Part shown: positions 9,797-18,550 of the stretch, one piece after another
Position numbering within the stretch: the stretch's first letter is position 1
Layout of the letters: each line of letters opens with the position of its first letter
Source: Rhodococcus sp. ABRD24
GTDB lineage: Bacteria; Actinomycetota; Actinomycetes; Mycobacteriales; Mycobacteriaceae
NCBI RefSeq assembly: GCF_004328705.1
Contig: NZ_CP035319.1
Span: 1,798,001-1,862,000, forward strand
DNA length: 64,000 bases
Direction: 5' to 3'
Notes under the pieces: generated by a model
Told to the model about the DNA's origin: nothing
The model's input: only the letters and a program-made list of their open reading frames with translations
Database searches by the model: none
Made by a program: the position numbers and the translations under genes

Positions 9797-10051
9797 TCAG
9801 GTTGTCTGCTTGGCATCGAGCGGGATACGGCAGCTCGCCCGCTCCAGGCCGATCTTCTCCATGATCAAACTGGCGGGGCACCATCCGGCCACGGAGTAGA
9901 AGATCAGGTTGGCGCCCACGAATCCAGTGAGCAGCAGCCACCACGGCGTGAAGGCGACCGTCAGAGCCACGCTCAACAGAACGACCACGCCGGCCATCAG
10001 CGGCACCACTCGTTCGACGTTCCAACCTTGATGGCGGGGAAGGTTTTTCAC
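9797..10051 (-). CDS. Two-helix YgaP-like membrane protein (DUF2892 type)
   Basis: An 84-residue protein made mainly of two membrane helices (about 16-35 and 38-58), the second ending in SVAGWCPAS. This layout and the Cys-Pro after the second helix are those of the DUF2892 domain that forms the membrane part of the YgaP sulfurtransferase. Such domains often sit with sulfide or persulfide genes. GTG 10051 is chosen because GAGGAGAGA lies just upstream. It follows the CsoR-family repressor by 19 bp, which suggests one transcript and shared control. A second Cys (RASCRIP) lies near the C terminus. Confidence 0.8.
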   Translation of the reverse strand: MKNLPRHQGWNVERVVPLMAGVVVLLSVALTVAFTPWWLLLTGFVGANLIFYSVAGWCPASLIMEKIGLERASCRIPLDAKQTT

Positions 10052-10070
10052 GGTTCTCTCCTCGGGTCCG

Positions 10071-10430
<360 letters not shown>

Positions 10431-12611
10431 TCAGTGCGAGAACTTGATGCTCGGCAGCACCCGGCGCAGCCACGCCGGTGACCACCAGGCTGCGTGCCCG
10501 GTCAGACGCAACAGCACGGGCAGCAGCACGAGGCGGATGAGCACCGCGTCGAGCAGGACGGCGACACCGAGGATGATGCCCATTTCCTTGGGGGGAAGCG
10601 GCTCGGCCAACGCGAAGGTGAAGAACACCGCCACCATCACCGCGGCAGCGGCGGCAATCACTCGACCCGAGTGCGCAAGACCCATCACGTGCGCCACCTT
10701 CGGATCACCCGATTCCTCGTAGTGCTCCTTCGCGGTCGAGAGCAGGAACACCGTGTAGTCCATCGCGATAGCGAAGATCATCGCGAAGAAGAACACCGGA
10801 CCCCAGCCGTCCAGGAAGCCCTGCGGGGTGAAGCCGAGCAGTCCCGCACCGTGTCCGTCCTGGAAGATCAGCTTGGCCACACCGAACGCCGCAGCGGTCG
10901 AGAGCAGGCTCACCACCGTTCCCAGGACTGCGATCAGCGGCGCCTGCAGCGCCACCAGCAGCAGGATGAACCCGAGCGTCAGGATGACGCCGATGATCAG
11001 CGGCAGGTAGTCGTTCAGCGCCTGCTGCAGATCCAGATTCTCGGCGGGGGCGCCGCCGACCAAAGCCTGCGACGGCAGATCCGAACGCAACTGGTTCAGG
11101 ATCGAACCCATCGCGTCGTCCGAGGGATCGACATTCGGGATCGCCTGCAACATGACGTAGTCGGAGCCGTCCATCGCCGGCATCGGCGGGGTGACCATCG
11201 CGATCCCCTCCGTGGACATGGCTGCGGTGGCGGTCGCATCGGCCTCGGACGTGGGGGCGATGATCTGCAGCATGCCCGGTGCACCCTCGCCCATTTGGGC
11301 CTGAACCAGTTCGTAACCCTGACGGACCGGGGCGTCGGTCGGAACCACCTCGATGGACGGCATCGCGACCTTGAGTCCGAATACCGGAATCGACAGACCC
11401 ACCAGCACCACGACGGCGCCGATTGCGAACGGCCACGGATGCTTGTGCAGCAGGTTGCCCCACTTTTCGAATCCCGGCGACCGGTGCTTCTGCCGCTTGG
11501 CGTACGGCAGGGAGCCGGCGTTGACCTTGGATCCGAGCTTGCCGAGGACGGCGGGGAGCAGCGTCAGGGTGGCGGCGAGGACGAACGTCACCGCGAGCAT
11601 GATGCCGACCGCCATGGTCCGAACCGCGGGAGCCGGGACCAGGAGCACGGCAGACAGGCTCACCAGCACCGTCAGGCCCGACAGCACGACAGCCTTGCCC
11701 GCGGTGTCCATCGTCTCGGCCACCGCCAGACGCGGGTTACCGCTCTTGCTCAGCGCATCTCGGAACCGCGCGACGATGAACAGTGCGTAGTCGATGCCGA
11801 GCGCGAGAGCGAACATCATTGCGAAGTTCATCGCCCACACCGAGATCGGGGTGACTTCGTTGAGCAGCACCAATCCGCCCGCGGAGGCGACCAGTCCCGC
11901 CAGGGTCAGCAGCAGCGGCAGCCCCGCAGCGACGAGGGAACCGAATGCGAGAACCATGATGGCCAGGGTCACCGGCCAGGAGAACATCTCCGCCTTGATC
12001 ATCGCCTCGTGGTTGGCCTTGTTGAAGTCGCTCCACAGCGCAGACGCACCGGTCGGATAGACCTCGATGCCATCGCCGGACAATGCAGTGAGCTCGTCCT
12101 TGTGGTCATCGACGGCCTTGACCATCTCGTCCGTGCTCGCATTGGCGCCGGCGATCAGGATGCCGGTGTGCCCGTCGGGGCTGATCGACATCCCGGGCTG
12201 CGGCGCGATCACTTCACCGAACCGGTCGTCCGCCGCGAACAGGGCGGTGGCCTCACCGAGGACCTGCTGGACCGCGGGATCGGAGACCGACTTGGTGTCC
12301 GAGTGCACCACCACCTGCACGGCCGCGGAGGAGTTACCGCCGAAGTGTTCCTGAGCAAGCTCGCGGACCTGCACCGATTCCGAGCCGTTGGCCTGCCAGC
12401 CGGCCCCGGCGAGCGAGCTGAAGACGGACGGTGCCGCCGCCCCGAGCGCGACCAGCACGATGAGCCAGGTGCCGAACACCCATCTCGAACGCGTGGTCAT
12501 GGCAGCACCCATGCGCGCCAACACGCCGCCGTGCACGGATGGCGGCGCTGCACCTGGATTCTTCGTTGTCGTCGACGACCGATCGCCGCCGACAGGGTTC
12601 TTGCTGGTCAT
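10431..12611 (-). CDS. MMPL/RND-family membrane transporter
   Basis: A 726-residue exporter with two repeats of about six helices each, the compact YdfJ-like MMPL class without the long C-terminal domain of mycolate MmpLs. Proton-relay Asp-Tyr pairs are seen in LGIDYALFIVARFR and IAMDYTVFLLSTAKE. The two periplasmic loops lie after the first helix of each half. The substrate is unknown; the family moves lipids, siderophores or drugs. ATG 12611 has AAGGAG 8 bases upstream, and a CsoR-type palindrome ends only 14 bases upstream of the start, overlapping the ribosome site. A second palindrome lies about 115 bp upstream. Both suggest control by the downstream CsoR-family gene. Confidence 0.9.
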   Translation of the reverse strand: MTSKNPVGGDRSSTTTKNPGAAPPSVHGGVLARMGAAMTTRSRWVFGTWLIVLVALGAAAPSVFSSLAGAGWQANGSESVQVRELAQEHFGGNSSAAVQVVVHSDTKSVSDPAVQQVLGEATALFAADDRFGEVIAPQPGMSISPDGHTGILIAGANASTDEMVKAVDDHKDELTALSGDGIEVYPTGASALWSDFNKANHEAMIKAEMFSWPVTLAIMVLAFGSLVAAGLPLLLTLAGLVASAGGLVLLNEVTPISVWAMNFAMMFALALGIDYALFIVARFRDALSKSGNPRLAVAETMDTAGKAVVLSGLTVLVSLSAVLLVPAPAVRTMAVGIMLAVTFVLAATLTLLPAVLGKLGSKVNAGSLPYAKRQKHRSPGFEKWGNLLHKHPWPFAIGAVVVLVGLSIPVFGLKVAMPSIEVVPTDAPVRQGYELVQAQMGEGAPGMLQIIAPTSEADATATAAMSTEGIAMVTPPMPAMDGSDYVMLQAIPNVDPSDDAMGSILNQLRSDLPSQALVGGAPAENLDLQQALNDYLPLIIGVILTLGFILLLVALQAPLIAVLGTVVSLLSTAAAFGVAKLIFQDGHGAGLLGFTPQGFLDGWGPVFFFAMIFAIAMDYTVFLLSTAKEHYEESGDPKVAHVMGLAHSGRVIAAAAAVMVAVFFTFALAEPLPPKEMGIILGVAVLLDAVLIRLVLLPVLLRLTGHAAWWSPAWLRRVLPSIKFSH

Positions 12612-12624
12612 GCGCAAAACTCCT

Positions 12625-12642
12625 TATACCGGTGGGGGTATA
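12625..12642. promoter_or_regulatory. CsoR/CstR-type operator at the MMPL gene
   Basis: TATACCG-GTGG-GGGTATA, one mismatch from a perfect repeat and with the same GTGG centre as the repressor's own operator. It overlaps the translation-initiation region of the exporter gene. Confidence 0.75.
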
Positions 12643-12726
12643 CAAACGGGCGCAATGCGCCTTCGATGAAACGGGGAACCACCGACGAAATGTCAGCACC
12701 CCGGGACGGTCAACCCCTGGATAATA

Positions 12727-12740
12727 TACCCCCAGGGGTA
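12727..12740. promoter_or_regulatory. Second CsoR/CstR-type operator upstream of the MMPL gene
   Basis: Perfect palindrome TACCCC-CA-GGGGTA with AT-rich flanks (ATAATA on the left), about 115 bp upstream of the exporter start. The centre CA is shared with the site at 13520-13535. Confidence 0.75.
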
Positions 12741-12801
12741 CCCATGGCCACCCGCAGAGCGGAGGCCGTTCACGATCCGCGCATCTCGATCAGCGCGGAG
12801 G

Positions 12802-13263
12802 TTATCTGGAAGGGGCGAAAACCGCGCCCCTCAGGACGAGAAACCGCATGCCCCCGACGACGGCACTGACCCCGATCACCATGAGCACCTGGATCGCGCC
12901 CGAAGCCGCAGGAAAGAGGCGGTGCATCAGCGCCAGAACAGCCGAGCTGAGGATCAAGCCGAGCACCGCCAGCGCGCCGGCTTCCCACTGCGCCGCGAAC
13001 CAGTGCACCCGGTCAGCGGCACGAAAGGTGCGCCTGCGGTGCAGTTCATTGGCGAGGACCGTACTGACAGCGACACCGACAGTGTTGGCAACGAAGGTTC
13101 CGTACTCGGCGAGGGTCACGAACGAAAGGGCATAAAGGGCGTTACTCGACCCGCCGACGAGCGCGAAGCGGACGAGCTGAGCTCCCCAGCCCTCGCCCCC
13201 GAGGCGTCGCGCGCCGACCCGCTCCCACGCACTCGAGCGCACGGCCCGCGATGGGCGGCCCGG
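12802..13263 (-). CDS. GtrA-like membrane protein
   Basis: A protein of about 153 residues of the GtrA family, four-helix membrane proteins linked to polyprenyl-sugar flipping and cell-surface glycosylation. The hallmark opening LVRFALVGGSSNALYAL is followed by TVGVAVSTVLANELHRRRTF and two further helices. The start is uncertain: GTG 13263 leaves a basic, Pro-rich lead of about 30 residues, and GTG 13218 is also possible. The gene lies between a Cys-rich protein and the MMPL exporter on the same strand, and so probably belongs to the transcript that begins at the operator at 13520. No glycosyltransferase partner is present nearby. Confidence 0.78.
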   Translation of the reverse strand, partial: PGRPSRAVRSSAWERVGARRLGGEGWGAQLVRFALVGGSSNALYALSFVTLAEYGTFVANTVGVAVSTVLANELHRRRTFRAADRVHWFAAQWEAGALAVLGLILSSAVLALMHRLFPAASGAIQVLMVIGVSAVVGGMRFLVLRGAVFAPSR

Positions 13264-13315
13264 CACCGGCCGCTTGCTACTTATCCCCGGCCGTGTGCGG
13301 CACACCCGGGAGTGA

Positions 13316-13486
13316 TCAGCGATCGAGGGACGAGCCGAAGACTTCCGATCCGCCAAAGTAGGCGGGATTCTCCTGACAGACACAGCGGCTCGACGCGGGA
13401 ACCGACGCCATCACGCTGTCGACGTGCGCTCCACAGCCGTCCCAGGTCGTCTTCCGGCAGCTGGGGCAGATGACGGGGTAACACAT
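13316..13486 (-). CDS. Cys-rich 56-residue metal- or thiol-binding miniprotein
   Basis: A small soluble protein of 56 residues with five cysteines: CYPVICPSCRKTTWDGCGAH in the first half and SRCVCQ later. The CxxC-N-CGxH arrangement followed by CxC looks like a small zinc or copper site, or a reactive thiol cluster. ATG 13486 has GAGGAGGATC just upstream, the best ribosome site in the region. A perfect CsoR-type operator lies 34 bp upstream of the start. This miniprotein family is common in actinobacteria as I recall, but I know no experimentally assigned function. Its control suggests binding of whatever the CsoR-family protein senses. Confidence 0.75.
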   Translation of the reverse strand: MCYPVICPSCRKTTWDGCGAHVDSVMASVPASSRCVCQENPAYFGGSEVFGSSLDR

Positions 13487-13519
13487 GTGATCCTCCTCGA
13501 GGTCGGGTACGCTCCAAAT

Positions 13520-13535
13520 ATACCCCCAGGGGTAT
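13520..13535. promoter_or_regulatory. CsoR/CstR-type operator upstream of the Cys-rich miniprotein
   Basis: Perfect palindrome ATACCCC-CA-GGGGTAT, 34 bp before the miniprotein start. It is the most symmetrical of the four sites and probably marks the first promoter of the cluster. Confidence 0.82.
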
Positions 13536-13577
13536 TCAGATGCTAAGTGTGGATGCTCACATGCCCCGTAACGCACA

Positions 13578-13628
13578 AACGGGAATTCACGGCACCTCAG
13601 ACTCCGAGATGTGCCGTGAATTCCCGTT
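13578..13628. terminator. Long hairpin downstream of hspR
   Basis: A perfect 18-bp inverted repeat (arms 13578-13595 and 13611-13628, AACGGGAATTCACGGCAC and its complement) with a 15-base loop. It begins 18 bp after the hspR stop and should end the dnaK operon transcript before the miniprotein promoter. No T tract follows. Confidence 0.72.
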
Positions 13629-13646
13629 CAGGGGTGGCCCGCTGGG

Positions 13647-14054
13647 TCAGCGCTGGTTGCGAGGCTTCCAGACGACGAGCGCGCTACTGCGGGGAATCGG
13701 GACGAGATCCCGCCGGTAGCTCGCGTGCACGCGCGCAATCTCGGCGGCCATCTCCTCGACGCGATGCTGCAGCGCCTCGACCTGATTGGTCAGCTCGATG
13801 ATGCGCTTGATCCCGGCGAGGTTGACGCCCTCGTCCTGGGACAGGCGCTGCACCTCACGCAGCAGCGCGACGTCCCGCGGCGAATAGCGGCGTCCGCCAC
13901 CGGTAGTGCGGTGCGGGGTGACCAGACCGAGCCGGTCGTAATTGCGCAGCGTCTGCGCATGCATGCCGGCGAGTTCGGCGGCCACCGAGATGACGAACAC
14001 CCGCGCATCAGGGTCCGCCGGGACCTCCGATGCCTTGCGTTGCCTGTCGCTCAT
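13647..14054 (-). CDS. hspR: HspR, MerR-family heat-shock repressor
   Basis: A 135-residue MerR-type repressor and last gene of the dnaK operon. The winged helix spans about 17-75: FVISVAAELAGMHAQTLRNY, DRLGLVTPHRT and GRRYSPRDVALLREV. A coiled-coil helix (about 90-115) for dimerisation follows. HspR binds HAIR repeats with DnaK as co-repressor; when DnaK is titrated by unfolded proteins, the operon and clpB are released. Both target promoters in this window carry HAIR sites. The basic C-terminal tail (VWKPRNQR) is usual in this family. ATG 14054 starts 33 bp after the dnaJ stop. Confidence 0.95.
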   Translation of the reverse strand: MSDRQRKASEVPADPDARVFVISVAAELAGMHAQTLRNYDRLGLVTPHRTTGGGRRYSPRDVALLREVQRLSQDEGVNLAGIKRIIELTNQVEALQHRVEEMAAEIARVHASYRRDLVPIPRSSALVVWKPRNQR

Positions 14055-14086
14055 GATGGTTCACCCGTTCGATCGGTTTGCGCCGC

Positions 14087-15259
14087 TCAGGCGCCTGCCC
14101 ATCCGGCGCGCGGATCGAATCCGCTTGCCTTCTCGGCCTCCAGGTACTTCTGCAGAGCCTCAGTGGCGGGGTCGTCGAGCTTCTGCGGCACCGCAACCTT
14201 CACGGTGACCATCAGATCGCCTGCGCCTCCGCCGCGCTTGGGCACACCGCGCCCACGCACCCTCAGGATTCGTCCGTCCGCGGTTCCGGCCGGAACCTTC
14301 ACGCCCACACGGCCGTCGAGCGTCGGAACCGACACCGTGGTCCCGAGTACCAGTTCGCCATAACTGACCGGCACCACGAGCGTCAGATCGTCGCCGTTAC
14401 GCCCGAAAACCTTGTCCGGCCGGACGTGGACGGTCACGTACAGGTCGCCGGACGGCGCACCCCGCAGCCCGGCCTCACCCTGACCCGCAAGGCGGATCTT
14501 CTGCCCGTCGCTCACGCCCGAGGGGACGCGAACGGTGATGGTACGGGTGCGGTTGGTGACACCGTTGCCGTGGCAGTCGGTGCACGGATCGTCGATGATG
14601 GATCCGGTGCCGCGACAGTCGTCGCACGGCTCACTGAATCCGAACGCGCCCTGGTTGCGGCTGACGATCCCGGTTCCGTTGCAGCGCGGGCATACCCGCG
14701 GGCTGGTGCCGGGCTTGGCACCACTGCCATGGCACGTGGTGCACGGCGACGGGCTGGTGAGCCGAAGCGGCACCGTCACGCCCTGCGCGGCCTCCCGGAA
14801 CTCGAGCGTGATCTCGGTCTCGACATCGCTGCCACGGCGGGGCCGTGACGCCGTGGTTCGGCCTCCGCCACGGTTGAACAGTCCGCCGAACAGATCACCG
14901 AGACCGCTGTCGCCGCCGGCTGCGGCGCCGCCTCCGAACAAATCGTTGATGTCGAATCCGCCACCGCCACCGAAACCACCGCCGCCACCGGAGTATCCGG
15001 CGCCCGGACCGAAGCCACCGCTCGCGAACAAGCGGCGGGCCTCGTCGTACTCCTTGCGCTTGGCCGGGTCGGAGAGGACGGCATGCGCCTCGCTGACCGT
15101 CTTGAAACGCTCCTCCGCCTTGGTGTCACCGGGGTTGGCATCGGGATGCAGATCCCGGGCCAGCTTGCGGTACGCCTTCTTGATCTCGTCGGCGGATGCG
15201 TCGGAAGAGACACCCAGTTCCTTGTAGAAGTCCTTCTCGATCCACTCCCGCTGGCTCAC
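14087..15259 (-). CDS. dnaJ: DnaJ, type I Hsp40 co-chaperone
   Basis: A 390-residue full-length DnaJ. The J domain has the HPD triad at 38-40. It is followed by a Gly/Phe-rich linker (about 85-130), four CxxCxGxG zinc repeats ([32 protein letters not shown]) and the two C-terminal substrate-binding barrels. It stimulates DnaK ATP hydrolysis and delivers unfolded clients. The start is GTG 15259 with GAGGAGGAGA upstream. It follows grpE by 33 bp and precedes hspR by 32 bp. Its place in the dnaK operon marks it as the DnaJ1 copy; a second dnaJ elsewhere in the genome is usual. Confidence 0.97.
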   Translation of the reverse strand: MSQREWIEKDFYKELGVSSDASADEIKKAYRKLARDLHPDANPGDTKAEERFKTVSEAHAVLSDPAKRKEYDEARRLFASGGFGPGAGYSGGGGGFGGGGGFDINDLFGGGAAAGGDSGLGDLFGGLFNRGGGRTTASRPRRGSDVETEITLEFREAAQGVTVPLRLTSPSPCTTCHGSGAKPGTSPRVCPRCNGTGIVSRNQGAFGFSEPCDDCRGTGSIIDDPCTDCHGNGVTNRTRTITVRVPSGVSDGQKIRLAGQGEAGLRGAPSGDLYVTVHVRPDKVFGRNGDDLTLVVPVSYGELVLGTTVSVPTLDGRVGVKVPAGTADGRILRVRGRGVPKRGGGAGDLMVTVKVAVPQKLDDPATEALQKYLEAEKASGFDPRAGWAGA

Positions 15260-15292
15260 TGGGCGTCTCCTCCTCTCGTTGTTTCTGTGTAA

Positions 15293-15871
15293 CTACTCGG
15301 CTGCGGCACCGGACGCCGACTCACCGTCGGTAACGGTGACCATCGCCGTGCGCAGCACGCGCTCGCCGAGCCGGTAGCCCTTCCTCAGGACCGCCCCGAG
15401 AACCGGGTTGTCGCCGTCGCCCTCCATCTGCACAGCCTCGTGCAGATCCGGGGCAAAGGCGTCGCCCTCAGCACCGAAGCCAACCAGGCCCAGCCCGTCA
15501 AGTACGCCGGAGAGCTTGTCCGACAGCGCCTTCAGCGGCCCCGCATCGAGGTCGCCGTGGGCCCGTGCCCGGTCGAGATCGTCCGCGATGTCGAGGAAGC
15601 GGCTCACCACGGCGACCCGCTCGTCCTCGACTGCTCGATCTATCCGGGACAGCGCGTTGCGGCGGATGTTGGCAATTTCCGCCTTCGCGTATCCCAACTC
15701 GGTGTTGGCCTGATCCAGTTCGGCAACGACCTTGGCCAGCTCGTCCGTGCCAGCCCCGGCCGCCACCTCATCGGAGGCGGCCGGTGTGGCAGCGGTGTCG
15801 AAATTCTCGAAGGCGTCCACTACCTGGCCGTCGGTGATCACCGGTTCGCGGTCGGGGTTCTCCGCGGTCAC
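15293..15871 (-). CDS. grpE: GrpE nucleotide exchange factor
   Basis: A 192-residue GrpE. An acidic, variable N terminus leads into the long dimer helix (about 45-90, [20 protein letters not shown]). The four-helix bundle and beta-wing domain follow, ending [20 protein letters not shown], the family signature. It opens the DnaK nucleotide site to release ADP. The GTG start overlaps the dnaK stop by four bases (GTGA), so the two are translationally coupled. The length is normal. Confidence 0.96.
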   Translation of the reverse strand: MTAENPDREPVITDGQVVDAFENFDTAATPAASDEVAAGAGTDELAKVVAELDQANTELGYAKAEIANIRRNALSRIDRAVEDERVAVVSRFLDIADDLDRARAHGDLDAGPLKALSDKLSGVLDGLGLVGFGAEGDAFAPDLHEAVQMEGDGDNPVLGAVLRKGYRLGERVLRTAMVTVTDGESASGAAAE

Positions 15872-17715
15872 TTCTTGTCCTGGTCGGTCGGCTCGTCGAC
15901 AACCTCGGCGTCGACGACGTCGCCGTCCTGGGCCTGGCCGTCGCCGGACGCGGCTGCGTCAGCGGCCTGCGCGTCGTAGATCGCCTGGCCCAGGGCCTGC
16001 GACTCGGTGGACAGCTTCTCGACCGCAGCCTTGACAGCGGCGATGTCGGGTCCGGCGAGAGCGGTCTTGACCTCGGTGATCGCAGCCTCCACCTTCTCCT
16101 TGACGTCGGCGGGCACCTTGGCGGCACCCTCGTCGGAGTCCTTGATGAACTTCTCGGTCTGGTGCACCAGCGACTCGGCCTGGTTGCGGACCTCGGCTTC
16201 CTCGCGGCGAGCCTTGTCCTCCTCAGCGTGTGCCTCGGCGTCCTTGATCATCCGATCGATCTCGTCCTTGGACAGACCGGAGCCGTCCTGGATCTTGATC
16301 GTGTTCTCCTTGCCCGTGCCCTTGTCCTTCGCGGTCACGTGCACGATGCCGTTGGCATCGATGTCGAAGGTGACCTCGATCTGCGGCACACCACGCGGGG
16401 CCGGCGGGATACCGGACAGCTCGAACGATCCGAGAAGCTTGTTGTGCGAGGCGATCTCACGCTCACCCTGGAACACCTGGATCTGCACCGACGGCTGGTT
16501 GTCGTCCGCAGTGGTGAAGGTCTCGGAGCGCTTGGTCGGGATGGTGGTGTTGCGCTCGATGAGCTTGGTCATCACGCCACCCTTGGTCTCGATACCGAGA
16601 GACAGCGGGGTGACGTCGAGCAGCAGGACGTCCTTGACCTCGCCCTTGAGGACGCCGGCCTGGAGGGCAGCACCGACGGCCACGACCTCGTCAGGGTTCA
16701 CACCCTTGTTGGGCTCACGGCCACCGGTGAGCTCACGGACCAGATCCGAGACCGCCGGCATACGGGTGGAGCCACCGACGAGTACGACGTGGTCGATGTC
16801 CTTGACGGCGATGCCCGAGTCCTTGACCACGGCCTGGAACGGCGCGCGGGTGCGGTCCAGCAGATCGGAGGTGATCTTCTGGAACTCGCTGCGGGAGAGC
16901 TGCTCGTCGAGGAACATCGGGTTCTTGTCCGCGTCGACGGTGATGTAGGGCAGGTTGATGGAGGTGCTCTGCGAGCTGGACAGCTCGATCTTCGCCTTCT
17001 CCGCCGCCTCACGCAGACGCTGCAGCGCCATCTTGTCCTTGGTGAGGTCGATGCCGTTCTGCGCCTTGAACTTGTCGACGAGCCAGGTCACGATGCGCTC
17101 GTCCCAGTCGTCGCCACCGAGGTGGTTGTCACCGGAGGTCGCGCGGACCTCGACAACGCCGTCGCCGATCTCGAGGAGGGACACGTCGAAGGTGCCGCCG
17201 CCGAGGTCGAAGACCAGGATGGTCTGTTCCTTCTCGCCCTTGTCGAGGCCGTACGCGAGCGCGGCCGCGGTGGGCTCGTTGACGATACGCAGGACGTTGA
17301 GGCCTGCGATCTGCCCGGCCTCCTTGGTGGCCTGGCGCTGCGCGTCCTCGAAGTAGGCGGGGACGGTGATGACGGCGTCGGTGATCTCCTCACCGAGGTA
17401 TGCCTCGGCATCACGCTTGAGCTTCATCAGCGTGCGGGCGCTGATCTCCTGCGGCGTGTACTTCTTGTCGTCGATCTCCACGTTCCAGTCGGTGCCGATG
17501 TGACGCTTGACCGAGCGGATGGTGCGGTCGACGTTGGTGACCGCCTGGTTCTTGGCGGGCTGACCGACGAGCACTTCACCGTTCTTGGCGAAAGCCACGA
17601 CGGACGGGGTGGTGCGTGAGCCCTCGGAGTTGGCGACCACGACAGGCTCGCCGCCTTCGAGTACAGACACAACCGAGTTGGTGGTCCCGAGGTCGATTCC
17701 GACCGCACGAGCCAT
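15868..17715 (-). CDS. dnaK: DnaK, Hsp70 chaperone
   Basis: A 615-residue Hsp70. The nucleotide-binding domain has phosphate-1 [13 protein letters not shown] near the N terminus, phosphate-2 [16 protein letters not shown] and the adenosine motif [11 protein letters not shown]. The substrate-binding domain begins after the linker [15 protein letters not shown], and a helical lid ends in an acidic tail. It folds nascent and damaged proteins with DnaJ and GrpE, works with ClpB, and is also HspR's co-repressor. ATG 17715 is the expected start ([10 protein letters not shown]). Two HAIR operators lie about 75-150 bp upstream. It is the first gene of dnaK-grpE-dnaJ-hspR. Confidence 0.98.
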   Translation of the reverse strand: MARAVGIDLGTTNSVVSVLEGGEPVVVANSEGSRTTPSVVAFAKNGEVLVGQPAKNQAVTNVDRTIRSVKRHIGTDWNVEIDDKKYTPQEISARTLMKLKRDAEAYLGEEITDAVITVPAYFEDAQRQATKEAGQIAGLNVLRIVNEPTAAALAYGLDKGEKEQTILVFDLGGGTFDVSLLEIGDGVVEVRATSGDNHLGGDDWDERIVTWLVDKFKAQNGIDLTKDKMALQRLREAAEKAKIELSSSQSTSINLPYITVDADKNPMFLDEQLSRSEFQKITSDLLDRTRAPFQAVVKDSGIAVKDIDHVVLVGGSTRMPAVSDLVRELTGGREPNKGVNPDEVVAVGAALQAGVLKGEVKDVLLLDVTPLSLGIETKGGVMTKLIERNTTIPTKRSETFTTADDNQPSVQIQVFQGEREIASHNKLLGSFELSGIPPAPRGVPQIEVTFDIDANGIVHVTAKDKGTGKENTIKIQDGSGLSKDEIDRMIKDAEAHAEEDKARREEAEVRNQAESLVHQTEKFIKDSDEGAAKVPADVKEKVEAAITEVKTALAGPDIAAVKAAVEKLSTESQALGQAIYDAQAADAAASGDGQAQDGDVVDAEVVDEPTDQDKK

Positions 17716-17790
17716 AGTGATCCCTCACTTCCCTCTTTGCAGCTTCTCGAGCTGCGCTTTTATTCTCGACACTGATGCTGATTCGCCTCA

Positions 17791-17811
17791 GGTGAGCGTA
17801 TACGACTCAAG
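17791..17811. promoter_or_regulatory. HAIR element, dnaK-proximal
   Basis: GGTGAGC-N7-ACTCAAG: the right half is a perfect HAIR half-site and the left matches at 4 of 7. It lies about 75-95 bp upstream of dnaK. Confidence 0.72.
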
Positions 17812-17845
17812 TTTGCATTCGACTCCGATCGAAGTCAACTTGAAA

Positions 17846-17866
17846 CTTGAGCCACCCACACTCAGG
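17846..17866. promoter_or_regulatory. HAIR element, dnaK-distal
   Basis: CTTGAGC-N7-ACTCAGG matches the HAIR consensus at 12 of 14 positions. It lies 55 bp upstream of the first site, the usual multiple-site arrangement at actinobacterial dnaK promoters. Confidence 0.82.
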
Positions 17867-17968
17867 TTCACGAAATGGTCAACGGAGGATGCGCGCGGTT
17901 TGTTCCCACCGGTTCCCGCGCCACCCGGATCGCCTCGTCCCAGGCCGTCCGCTCGATACGATTCGGAC

Positions 17969-18550
17969 GTGGAAACCACCGGCGACACCCACGCATCCGC
18001 GCAGCACCGACCACGGCCGCCACGGCCCGATGTCGTAGTCGCGCCCCTACACAGCCCCGGCACCGACCCCGGTCCCGCGCCGCGGAGCCTGACCGTGGCG
18101 ATCACCGCCTGGGCCGCATCGTTCGCTGCGTTCGCGAGTCTCGCCTCAGCCCTGGGCCTCGGGTTCGACACCGTCGTAGACGCTCTCGAGACAAGTCTCT
18201 CCACCCGGAATCCGACGGCCGATCCCACGACGGTGGATCTGGTCGCCGGACTGACCGTATTGGGTGTGGGAGGCGTCGGGGTGTTGCTGGTGCTGGCGGC
18301 AGTGCTCGGGATCGTGCGCCTCCGGGCCGGGCATGCGCGGGCGCGTGTGTGGCTCACCGTCGTCGGCGTGCTCACCGTCGCCGCCGCTGTGGGCTCCTGG
18401 AGTCTGTTGTCCGACGCCGGAGACATCTCGTTCCGAGTCCTCACCTGGGCCCCTCCACTGCAGGCTGCCCTCGTCGCAGCGGCCACGGCGCTGCTGTTCA
18501 CCCCATCCATATCGGAGTGGCTCGGCCGCAGGACCACGGCAGCGCAATGA
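17969..18550 (+). CDS. Four-helix membrane protein of unknown function
   Basis: A 193-residue protein with a disordered Pro/His-rich N terminus of about 45 residues, then four membrane segments (about 49-70, 90-118, 126-145 and 155-180). I recognise no family. The GTG start at 17969 is the best in frame, although the ribosome site is weak. Its TGA stop overlaps the ATG of the following FAD oxidoreductase (ATGA), so the two are translationally coupled and may work together at the membrane. It is divergent from dnaK, so the HAIR region could also influence it. Confidence 0.65.
   Translation: METTGDTHASAQHRPRPPRPDVVVAPLHSPGTDPGPAPRSLTVAITAWAASFAAFASLASALGLGFDTVVDALETSLSTRNPTADPTTVDLVAGLTVLGVGGVGVLLVLAAVLGIVRLRAGHARARVWLTVVGVLTVAAAVGSWSLLSDAGDISFRVLTWAPPLQAALVAAATALLFTPSISEWLGRRTTAAQ

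Noticed and set aside
10494..12869. 791-codon plus-strand frame opposite the MMPL gene
   Set aside because: The His/Arg/Gln-rich product has no domain; the MMPL protein on the other strand is unmistakable.
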